A DNA stretch of 6,144 nt from Benthicola sp039584685 (GTDB lineage Bacteria > Gemmatimonadota > Gemmatimonadetes > Palauibacterales > Palauibacteraceae): positions 1 to 6,144 of the forward strand of contig JBDGXI010000127.1 of assembly GCA_039584685.1 (NCBI GenBank), in the 5' to 3' direction. Of this stretch, positions 1 through 4,654 are shown piece after piece (the stretch's first letter is position 1; the number at the start of each line of letters is the position of its first letter). A model generated the notes under the pieces. The model was given only the letters and a program-made list of their open reading frames with translations, was not told the DNA's origin and made no database searches. The position numbers were made by a program, and so were the translations under genes.

Positions 1-39
1 GCCGATGATCTGTTCCGGTGTGTAGCGCTTCTGACCCAT
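1..39 (-). CDS. IS3-family transposase OrfA, N-terminus only (runs off the window)
   Basis: The ATG at 37-39 opens MGQKRYTPEQIIG, the characteristic start of IS3-family OrfA proteins, where [KR]-[RK]-[YF]-[TS]-x-E-Q-[IV] leads into the first helix of the helix-turn-helix DNA-binding domain. Only 13 codons are visible. In this family OrfA supplies the DNA-binding part, and the DDE catalytic part is normally made as an OrfAB fusion by programmed frameshifting. That part is not visible here, so whether the element is intact is unknown. The start is supported by GAGGAAAGGGG just upstream on the minus strand, with AGGGG 7 bases from the ATG. Confidence 0.72.
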   Translation of the reverse strand, partial: MGQKRYTPEQIIG

Positions 40-46
40 CTGATGA

Positions 47-57
47 CCCCTTTCCTC
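47..57 (-). promoter_or_regulatory. Ribosome binding site of IS3 OrfA
   Basis: The minus strand reads GAGGAAAGGGG here, and AGGGG ends 7 bases before the OrfA ATG at 39. This purine-rich stretch is the best support for that start. Confidence 0.6.
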
Positions 58-123
58 GTCCAGACCGACAGAATACTAACTCTGCCATTGGTCTCGTTTC
101 AGGGGGTCAGGTCAACGGGTCAC

Positions 124-2379
124 CTACTCCATGGGTACCTTCTCCTGAGCCGCCACCCACAGCACTTCGTTGAGCGAGGGATGCCTGAGCAGCAGATCTG
201 AGCCCTTCTGCCGCAGACGTTCTTCGGTGAATCCCATGACCACCAGGTCGGCCTCGGACGACTTGGCCTGCACCAGACTGCTGAAATCGATCCGGTCGTC
301 CGTGCCTATGATCTGCACCTTGCGCGGGGACACGGGTATGCGGCCCTCCCGGATCATGGTGTGCAGCTCCTCCGTGCGCTCAGTGGCCTGCGCCTTGGGG
401 AAGGCCGCGAAGATCTGAAGGTCGGCCTCGCTCCAGTCCGGGTGACCCAGCAGGATGTATGTCAGGAGGATCATCAGGTTGGCGTTCCGGTGATCGTGCC
501 AGGTGAGCCACACGTGAATGTCGGCCAGGTTGCCGAAATGGTGGTCGCCGTGGCGGAGCACCAGGGAGTCCATGTCGGCGCTGCCCGCCAGGAAGATCCC
601 GGCCCGGCACTCGTCCACCACCGACTCGTCGTCGTGCTCGGAGAACTCGAAAAGCATCGTGTTGTTATCTACCCCGGCGATACCGGGGGCCTGCAGCGTC
701 TGCGCGAGGGCCGACCGCATCGACGGACTCACCATGGTGTCGAAAAACACGCCGCTGGGCCGGCGGGTCGTGGTCCGTATCAACCGGTCCAGCACCTTGC
801 GGCTCTCGGCGTACGTCTCCGAGTTCAGGAGCCCCTCGATGTAGTGCAGGTAAGTGCCGAAGCCGTACCGGTGGCATAGCCAGGACAGCATGCGGATCGG
901 TGCCGAGCGATCGAACGTGCGGCCCGTGATCGTGATGATACTGGGGCGCCACTCCACCGGGGGCGTCTTTTGCAGGCGGATCTGCATGTTCCTGGTGGCC
1001 TGCGTCATCACGCCCTGGAAGATCGTACCGATTCCGTCGTCGGGGCTGCCGCCGGTCAGCTGAATCGTCTTGTACAGCACCGCCATGATCACGATCGCGG
1101 TCACCGCGTACCCGGGGCTCATCTGGAACATGAGCAGCAGACACATGATCGCGCCAAGCAGGCTCAGGTACCACTTGGTCCTGAACGACGGACGGTAGGA
1201 CGGACGGGCTGCGAAATGCTCCAGGAAGCTGATCGCGCACAGCGACCCGTAGGTCACCATGAAGAACATGGAGATGATCCCGGCGACCACGTCCACGTTG
1301 CCCACCAGCACGACGAAGAAGGCGATAGCCCCGGTCAGCAGGGTGGCGTTGCGCGGATCGTTGGCCTGTCCGATCCCCGTGGCGAGTAACCGTGACAGTC
1401 CTTCGGCCGGTAGGATCCGATCGGCGGCCAGGGCCTGTAAAGTTCGCGGCGCCACCAGGATCGAGCCGATGGCCGACGACAACGTCGCCGCGGCCAGCCC
1501 GATCGGGATGATGGGGGACCACAGCGCGATGTCGGCCATGACCAGCCGATTCGTGTCGGCCAGCAGCTCGGTGGGAGCGGAGGTCGCGAGCTTCCAGGCG
1601 ATCAGGACGTAGGCTCCCATGCCCACCAGCGTGGCCGAGAGTATGCCCAGGGGGATGGAACGCCGCGGATTGGCCAGGTCTCCCGAAAGACCGACGCCCG
1701 CCGTCATCCCGGTGAACGCCGGGAACACGATGGCGAACACGACGATCAGCGGGTCCGCGTTCAGTAGCTCGCTCTTCAGGATCGCGTCTTGCGTCGCGGC
1801 GTCTCCCACGGGTCTTCCCAGGAAGAAGAGCACGAGAGACACGGCGAGCACGCTCACCACGACCCACAGGGCCGCCACGCCCATGTTCGCCCCGCGGGTC
1901 AGGATCAGTGCCAGCAGGAGGAAAAGGGCCGGGACCGTTATCAGCCGGAGGTCGAGAGCGAAGCCGGTCAGGCTCTCGAACGCGGGGCCCAGTATCCTGA
2001 AAGCCTCCCCGAAAGCGATGATGTAGAAGGCCACCGAGATCGCCTGTGACAAGAAGAGGGCGATTCCGATGGCTCCGCCGATCGTGGTTCCAAACGAGCG
2101 GGAGATGATGTAGTACTCTCCGCCGCCTTCCACGCGGCGGTTTGTCGCGATCTCGGCAATCGCCAGGGCCGTGGGAATCGTGACCGCATGACCGAGCGCG
2201 ATAATCCACAGGGTGCCCAGGAAACCCGTGTGCGCCACCGCGTAGCCGAAGCGCAGAAAGAGGATCGCACCCAGGATGGTGCTGATGCTCGCCAGGAAGA
2301 CGGGCGCGGTCCCGAAGCCGTGACCACGCTGCCTTTCGCCAGATGATGTCCGCCGCTTGGTCAGGTGCAGCGTACTCAA
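124..2379 (-). CDS. SLC12-type cation-chloride cotransporter (APC superfamily permease)
   Basis: This is an inner-membrane secondary transporter of the cation-chloride cotransporter family (TC 2.A.30), which moves K+ and/or Na+ with Cl-. The exact ions cannot be read from sequence. Numbering from the chosen start gives 751 residues. About the first 440 form the helical core, starting with a helix at 25-47 (LGAILFLRFGYAV). Family hallmarks are EGGGEYYIISRSFG (84-97), GLSGDLANPRRSIPLG (230-245) and APRTLQALAADRILP (310-324). About 300 soluble residues follow, including the conserved EWRPSIITITG stretch and a final EADLVVMGF segment. In a studied archaeal homologue this domain has a universal-stress-protein-like fold and dimerises. 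Start choice: the frame stays open to an ATG at 2565, but the upstream part does not look like protein. The TTG at 2377-2379 has GGAG 6 bases upstream. An ATG at 2424 (766 residues) is the main alternative and lacks a well-placed ribosome binding site. The C-terminus looks complete despite the IS end 9 bases beyond the stop. Confidence 0.9.
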   Translation of the reverse strand: MSTLHLTKRRTSSGERQRGHGFGTAPVFLASISTILGAILFLRFGYAVAHTGFLGTLWIIALGHAVTIPTALAIAEIATNRRVEGGGEYYIISRSFGTTIGGAIGIALFLSQAISVAFYIIAFGEAFRILGPAFESLTGFALDLRLITVPALFLLLALILTRGANMGVAALWVVVSVLAVSLVLFFLGRPVGDAATQDAILKSELLNADPLIVVFAIVFPAFTGMTAGVGLSGDLANPRRSIPLGILSATLVGMGAYVLIAWKLATSAPTELLADTNRLVMADIALWSPIIPIGLAAATLSSAIGSILVAPRTLQALAADRILPAEGLSRLLATGIGQANDPRNATLLTGAIAFFVVLVGNVDVVAGIISMFFMVTYGSLCAISFLEHFAARPSYRPSFRTKWYLSLLGAIMCLLLMFQMSPGYAVTAIVIMAVLYKTIQLTGGSPDDGIGTIFQGVMTQATRNMQIRLQKTPPVEWRPSIITITGRTFDRSAPIRMLSWLCHRYGFGTYLHYIEGLLNSETYAESRKVLDRLIRTTTRRPSGVFFDTMVSPSMRSALAQTLQAPGIAGVDNNTMLFEFSEHDDESVVDECRAGIFLAGSADMDSLVLRHGDHHFGNLADIHVWLTWHDHRNANLMILLTYILLGHPDWSEADLQIFAAFPKAQATERTEELHTMIREGRIPVSPRKVQIIGTDDRIDFSSLVQAKSSEADLVVMGFTEERLRQKGSDLLLRHPSLNEVLWVAAQEKVPME

Positions 2380-2385
2380 TGGTTT

Positions 2386-2389
2386 CTCC
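2386..2389 (-). promoter_or_regulatory. Ribosome binding site deciding the transporter start
   Basis: The minus strand reads CGGAGAAACCATTG, which puts GGAG 6 bases before the TTG at 2379. No comparable site precedes the ATG at 2424 (nearest AGGA 16 bases away) or the ATG at 2565. This favours the TTG start, but TTG is a rare start codon and the choice remains open. Confidence 0.45.
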
Positions 2390-2424
2390 GCTGGCAGACT
2401 GTGGGACTGCAGGGATGGAAGCAT

Positions 2425-2463
2425 GCGCGATCGCGCTCGTTCCTGCACAATGATGCGATCGCG
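2425..2463. repeat. Two GCGATCGCG palindromes, candidate operators of the transporter gene
   Basis: GCGCGATCGCGC at 2425-2436 is a perfect 12-base palindrome. GCGATCGC at 2455-2462 is a perfect 8-base palindrome. They share the nine bases GCGATCGCG, with centres 28 bases apart. With the TTG start at 2379 they lie about 46-84 bases upstream of the coding region, a usual place for operators. The same palindrome also occurs inside coding sequence elsewhere in the window, so this may be a genome-wide motif and not a regulator site. Confidence 0.35.
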
Positions 2464-2779
2464 AACCGAGCCGTCAAGATCACCCCCGGGAAAGTTCGGA
2501 GGCGGGTCCAGAACTTCGGCAGCTCCGGCCCACAGGCACTTCGGCCACAGCGGCTCACGGTGCATCCGGCGGTGTTCGTTCTGCGGCCGATCGTTCTCTG
2601 GGAGCGTTTCCGACAGCGCGCCGCGAACTGACAGCTCGCCTGACCCTGCTCCTGCGGACCCGCCAAGCGCTCTGCGAGCCCTGCACCAGCAAGAGGAAGC
2701 CCTCCGTGACCGGGCGCTCCTTCAGCGAATCTCCCACCTTGTGTATCTTCGAGTGAGAGGCTGAGCCGTCCCCCGACAC

Positions 2780-2784
2780 AGGAG
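2780..2784 (+). promoter_or_regulatory. Ribosome binding site of the peroxiredoxin gene
   Basis: AGGAG ends 8 bases before the ATG at 2793. This well-placed Shine-Dalgarno sequence fixes the start and agrees with the family's N-terminus (LGDTAPDFTAET). Confidence 0.8.
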
Positions 2785-2792
2785 TTCGATAC

Positions 2793-3428
2793 ATGGCGAT
2801 TCGACTGGGCGACACCGCGCCCGACTTCACGGCCGAGACCACGGTAGGAGATGTCTCGTTTCACGAGTGGCTGGGCAGTAGCTGGGGCATCCTGTTCTCG
2901 CACCCGGCAGACTTCACTCCGGTATGCACGACCGAGCTGGGAACCGTGGCCAAGCTCAGGGACGAATTCGCGGCCCGCGACGTGAAAGTCATTGCCGTGA
3001 GTGTCGACCCGGTCGACTCACACAACGAGTGGATCGCCGACATCAACGAGACCCAGAACACGGCGATGAACTACCCGATCATAGCGGATCCGGATCGGGT
3101 CGTGGCGGACGCGTATGACATGATCCACCCCAATGCGGACGACACCCTCACCGTGCGCTCGGTGTTCGTCATCGATCCGGCCAAGAAGGTCAGGCTGACG
3201 CTTACTTACCCGGCCTCCACGGGACGGAATTTCGACGAGATCCTGCGAGTGGTGGATTCGCTTCAGCTCACCTCGAGTTACCAGGTCTCGACGCCCGCGA
3301 ACTGGCAGGACGGAGACGATTGCATCATCTCAAACGCGATCCCGGACGACGAACTGGACGCGAAGTTCCCCAAGGGTCACGTGAAGATCAAGCCGTACCT
3401 GAAGACGACCCCGCAGCCCAACCGCTGA
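2793..3428 (+). CDS. Peroxiredoxin, Prx6 (1-Cys type) family
   Basis: This is a cytoplasmic thiol peroxidase reducing H2O2 and organic hydroperoxides. Its 211 residues match the usual 210-220 of the Prx6 group. The catalytic motif is PADFTPVCTTE, with P38, T42 and the peroxidatic C45. The conserved arginine is R122 in TVRSVFVIDP. The long C-terminal region, with YPASTGRNFDEILRVVDSLQ (139-158), TPANWQDGDD (167-176) and the KPYLKTTPQP end, is typical of Prx6 and absent from shorter classes. A second cysteine, C177, follows that region. The C-terminal cysteine pair seen in some archaeal Prx6 enzymes is missing, so a 1-Cys mechanism with an external thiol reductant is likely, though C177 could contribute. 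There is no signal peptide. It appears to be transcribed alone: the upstream gene is divergent and a strong hairpin follows. I see no OxyR-like site. Class and reaction are certain; physiological substrate and reductant are not. Confidence 0.96.
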   Translation: MAIRLGDTAPDFTAETTVGDVSFHEWLGSSWGILFSHPADFTPVCTTELGTVAKLRDEFAARDVKVIAVSVDPVDSHNEWIADINETQNTAMNYPIIADPDRVVADAYDMIHPNADDTLTVRSVFVIDPAKKVRLTLTYPASTGRNFDEILRVVDSLQLTSSYQVSTPANWQDGDDCIISNAIPDDELDAKFPKGHVKIKPYLKTTPQPNR

Positions 3429-3437
3429 AGCCACCGG

Positions 3438-3471
3438 CGTGCCGGTCAGCCGGATCCGGCTGGCCGGTGCG
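3438..3471 (+). terminator. Strong GC-rich hairpin after the peroxiredoxin gene
   Basis: GCCGGTCAGCC (3441-3451) pairs with GGCTGGCCGGT (3458-3468) around the six-base loop GGATCC. Three more pairs can form outside, giving a stem of about 14 pairs including G-U wobbles. It starts 10 bases after the stop codon, as a terminator should, but no T-run follows. It may therefore act as an atypical terminator or as a 3' stability hairpin. Confidence 0.5.
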
Positions 3472-3478
3472 GTGCTAG

Positions 3479-3526
3479 AGCTTGCCTGCTCAGGCCAAAC
3501 CGGTAGCTTGAGCCTGACAGTCAGGC
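3479..3526. repeat. Duplicated AGCTTG plus GCCTG/CAGGC inverted-repeat module, candidate operator of ydhR
   Basis: Two copies of one arrangement lie in the leader of the next gene. Copy one is AGCTTG at 3479-3484, overlapping the inverted repeat GCCTG-ct-CAGGC at 3484-3495. Copy two is AGCTTG at 3505-3510, then the perfect inverted repeat GCCTGA-cag-TCAGGC at 3512-3526. The inverted-repeat centres are about 30 bases apart, close to three helical turns. Half-sites are the same in both copies. This looks like a pair of binding sites for a dimeric regulator. No regulator gene is nearby in the window, so that reading is inference. Confidence 0.4.
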
Positions 3527-3563
3527 GCGCCAGTTCCTCCTCCTGCGTGCCCTTCTTGAGACT

Positions 3564-3570
3564 GGAGGGG
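3564..3570 (+). promoter_or_regulatory. Ribosome binding site of the ydhR-like gene
   Basis: GGAGGGG lies just upstream, with GGAGG ending 7 bases before the ATG at 3576. This strong Shine-Dalgarno sequence confirms the start. Confidence 0.8.
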
Positions 3571-3575
3571 GCCAG

Positions 3576-3902
3576 ATGTCCGCCAAGATCCTGCAGATCA
3601 ACTTCCGCTTGAACGTTCCCCGAGCTGAATTCGAGCAAATCGCCGCGACGCTCGCAGACGACTTCGCCCAGCTTCCCGGTCTTCGCTGGAAGATCTGGCT
3701 GATGAACGAGGCTGAAGAAGAGGCCGGCGGCATCTACCTGTTCGAAGACGAGTTGTCGCTGAGCGCCTATCTCGAGGGTCCGCTCGCGGCTGCGGTTATG
3801 GCTCACCCCGCCCTGTCGGACTTGAACGCGAAGGTGTTCGATTCGATCGAGGAGATCACGAGGATAACGCGCGGTCCCATCGAGACGGTCGGGTCAGTCT
3901 GA
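3576..3902 (+). CDS. ydhR: YdhR-family protein (Dabb-fold, putative monooxygenase)
   Basis: This small cytoplasmic protein of 108 residues resembles E. coli YdhR (about 100 residues), a homodimer with the ferredoxin-like dimeric alpha/beta-barrel fold. Family features run the full length: ILQINFRL at the start forms the first strand. PGLRWKIWLMNEAEEEAGGIYLFED in the middle is the most conserved block. AYLEGPLAA follows, and the ITRGPIETV end closes the fold. The family is annotated as putative monooxygenase because it resembles cofactor-free quinone/antibiotic monooxygenases, but its substrate is not established, so the function here stays open. The gene stands alone. It follows the peroxiredoxin by about 150 bases containing a hairpin and two inverted repeats, which argues for its own promoter. 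The next gene is convergent. Family assignment is firm by motif; activity is not. Confidence 0.88.
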   Translation: MSAKILQINFRLNVPRAEFEQIAATLADDFAQLPGLRWKIWLMNEAEEEAGGIYLFEDELSLSAYLEGPLAAAVMAHPALSDLNAKVFDSIEEITRITRGPIETVGSV

Positions 3903-3919
3903 GGGAGCGGCTTGCGCTT

Positions 3920-3935
3920 CGGCCAACTCTGGCCG
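3920..3935. terminator. Possible two-way hairpin between convergent genes
   Basis: CGGCCA (3920-3925) and TGGCCG (3930-3935) form a six-pair stem with the loop ACTC. It sits 17 bases after the ydhR stop and 30 bases beyond the 3' end of the convergent membrane-protein gene. No T-run is seen on either strand. Position alone suggests a shared terminator, and the stem is short. Confidence 0.28.
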
Positions 3936-3965
3936 CATGCGGGCGCTGACGCCGGGAACAGGACT

Positions 3966-4472
3966 TCAGTGCGGCACCGGGTGCTCGGTCTCCGGGTCCA
4001 GATGGTCCCTTATCTCTGCCCACAGTCGGGGGTGCGCCTTCAACAGGTAGGCACCCATGGCCGCTCCCGCCAGCAGATTCGCGGCGAACACCGACGCTAT
4101 CGGGAGCTCGACGCCGCTCTTCGAGGCGAACGACAGAAACGCCGCCATGACGGCGAACAAGCCCGCGACACCGATGAACAGGGCGAGCACGAAGAAGCTC
4201 GGATGCCGCTCCATCTGCATGACCAGCCAGGCGGCGACGAGGCCGACGACGAGGAACACGAGTACGTGCAACCCGTTGAAAGCCAGCACGGCTCCGGCTG
4301 CTCCGCCGCTCCCTGCCGGCGACACGAGTCCGGCTCCGAGGCGGGCAGCGGTGGCGAAGAAGGACTGCCCGGTTACGACGTTGATGATTCCGTAGAACAG
4401 GACGATCACGACGTACCCTATGAGACCCGTGATCAAACCTTCTGACATGACGCGGGCGCGATCCGGCTTCAC
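3966..4472 (-). CDS. Conserved-looking four-helix membrane protein of unknown function
   Basis: I cannot assign a function. The protein has 168 residues and four clear hydrophobic helices at about 11-33 (LITGLIGYVVIVLFYGIINV), 62-85 (VLAFNGLHVLVFLVVGLVAAW), 93-115 and 124-144. A short charged tail, HLDPETEHPVPH, ends it. There is no cleavable signal peptide and no metal or redox motif. Patterns that may be family signatures are INVVTGQSFFATAARLGA after helix 1 and AFNGLHVLVF in helix 2. From memory, similar sequences occur as hypothetical proteins in Gemmatimonadota-type genomes. Start: the GTG at 4470-4472 has GGAGG 5 bases upstream, the best ribosome binding site in the frame. A TTG at 4484 overlaps that site and is unlikely. 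An ATG at 4448, just before helix 1, has no such site. The gene diverges from the Trx-VKOR gene, with 182 bases between, and converges on ydhR. Confidence 0.82.
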   Translation of the reverse strand: MKPDRARVMSEGLITGLIGYVVIVLFYGIINVVTGQSFFATAARLGAGLVSPAGSGGAAGAVLAFNGLHVLVFLVVGLVAAWLVMQMERHPSFFVLALFIGVAGLFAVMAAFLSFASKSGVELPIASVFAANLLAGAAMGAYLLKAHPRLWAEIRDHLDPETEHPVPH

Positions 4473-4477
4473 GAAGA

Positions 4478-4482
4478 CCTCC
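4478..4482 (-). promoter_or_regulatory. Ribosome binding site deciding a GTG start
   Basis: The minus strand reads TTGGAGGTCTTCGTG, which puts GGAGG 5 bases before the GTG at 4472. This picks GTG over the in-frame TTG at 4484 and the ATG at 4448. Confidence 0.7.
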
Positions 4483-4544
4483 AAGCAGAGGCGATCGGCG
4501 GGGCCCGTCCCGGACGGGAGCCCTGAGCCCCGGCCGCTACCGTA

Positions 4545-4573
4545 ATAATGCGATCCCCGGGTGAATCGGTCCA
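4545..4573 (-). promoter_or_regulatory. Candidate sigma-70 promoter of the four-helix membrane protein
   Basis: On the minus strand TGGACC (4573-4568) and CATTAT (4550-4545) are separated by 17 bases. Each matches four of six consensus bases (TTGACA and TATAAT). The implied transcript would have a leader of about 65 bases before the GTG at 4472. The AT-rich patch at 4543-4549 stands out in this GC-rich interval. Confidence 0.4.
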
Positions 4574-4603
4574 GCGGCAGGCCACCGGGTCACGCAGTGC
4601 CTC

Positions 4604-4623
4604 GATGTGTCTCAATGTGTCTC
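4604..4623 (+). repeat. Tandem 10-base direct repeat upstream of the Trx-VKOR gene
   Basis: GATGTGTCTC (4604-4613) is followed directly by AATGTGTCTC (4614-4623), nine of ten bases identical. The period is close to one DNA helical turn. The repeat ends 31 bases before the ATG, just upstream of or overlapping where a -35 element would lie. It may be an activator site or a small slippage duplication. Confidence 0.4.
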
Positions 4624-4642
4624 CCTCACCCCCCGATGATGC

Positions 4643-4654
4643 TACTTTCACGGC
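4643..4654 (+). promoter_or_regulatory. Candidate -10 element for a leaderless Trx-VKOR transcript
   Basis: TACTTT at 4643-4648 fits the loose TANNNT -10 pattern and is preceded by TGC (extended -10 like). It sits 6 bases before the ATG at 4655, so transcription would begin at or next to the start codon. No Shine-Dalgarno sequence is present, which suits a leaderless message. No good -35 match is seen. Confidence 0.35.

Larger units (their letters stand above)
1..114 (-). mobile_element. Left end of an IS3-family insertion sequence (partial)
   Basis: Read on the minus strand, the element starts at 114 with TGACCTGACCCCCTGA, a TG-starting tip of the kind that ends IS3-family elements. A leader of about 75 bases with a ribosome binding site follows, then an ATG at 39 opening an OrfA-like frame. 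The rest of the element lies outside the window, so the opposite inverted repeat and the 3-4 base target duplication cannot be checked. If the tip is right, the duplication should begin at 115 (acgg). The boundary is inferred from the tip sequence and the spacing to OrfA. It falls 9 bases past the stop codon of the neighbouring transporter gene. Confidence 0.7.
2380..2792. other. Divergent intergenic region between transporter and peroxiredoxin
   Basis: These roughly 410 bases must carry the promoters of both divergent genes. Open frames cross it on both strands, but their translations are Arg/Ser/Pro-rich without recognisable domains, so I call none of them a gene. No tRNA, riboswitch or terminator is evident. 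The features seen are two GCGATCGCG palindromes near the transporter end (2425-2463) and a weak promoter-like pair before the peroxiredoxin (TTCAGC at 2721 and TATCTT at 2744, 17 bases apart). The latter is too poor a match to call. Confidence 0.5.

Noticed and set aside
665..2209. Long minus-strand open frame of 514 codons in another frame of the transporter gene
   Set aside because: It is Arg/Gly/Pro/His-rich with no domain, fully inside a gene with unmistakable SLC12 motifs. Long shadow frames are normal at this GC content.
2721..2749. Promoter-like pair TTCAGC and TATCTT before the peroxiredoxin gene
   Set aside because: The spacing of 17 is right, but the -35 matches only three of six bases and the -10 four of six. 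Not distinguishable from background.
2357..2764. Plus-strand open frame of 135 codons in the divergent intergenic region
   Set aside because: It is Ser/Arg-rich, lacks domains and a ribosome binding site, and overlaps the transporter start. I treat it as non-coding.
2376..2903. Minus-strand open frame of 175 codons across the intergenic region and the peroxiredoxin start
   Set aside because: It overlaps the well-supported peroxiredoxin start, has no recognisable domain, and its composition looks like random GC-rich translation.
3330..3806. Minus-strand open frame of 158 codons spanning the end of the peroxiredoxin gene and ydhR
   Set aside because: It runs antisense through two recognised genes and their intergenic hairpin, with no family signature.
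4504..4518. Short inverted repeat CCCGT-CCCGG-ACGGG in the leader of the four-helix protein gene
   Set aside because: Only five pairs with a GC loop. It is too short and too likely by chance in this composition to call a regulatory hairpin.
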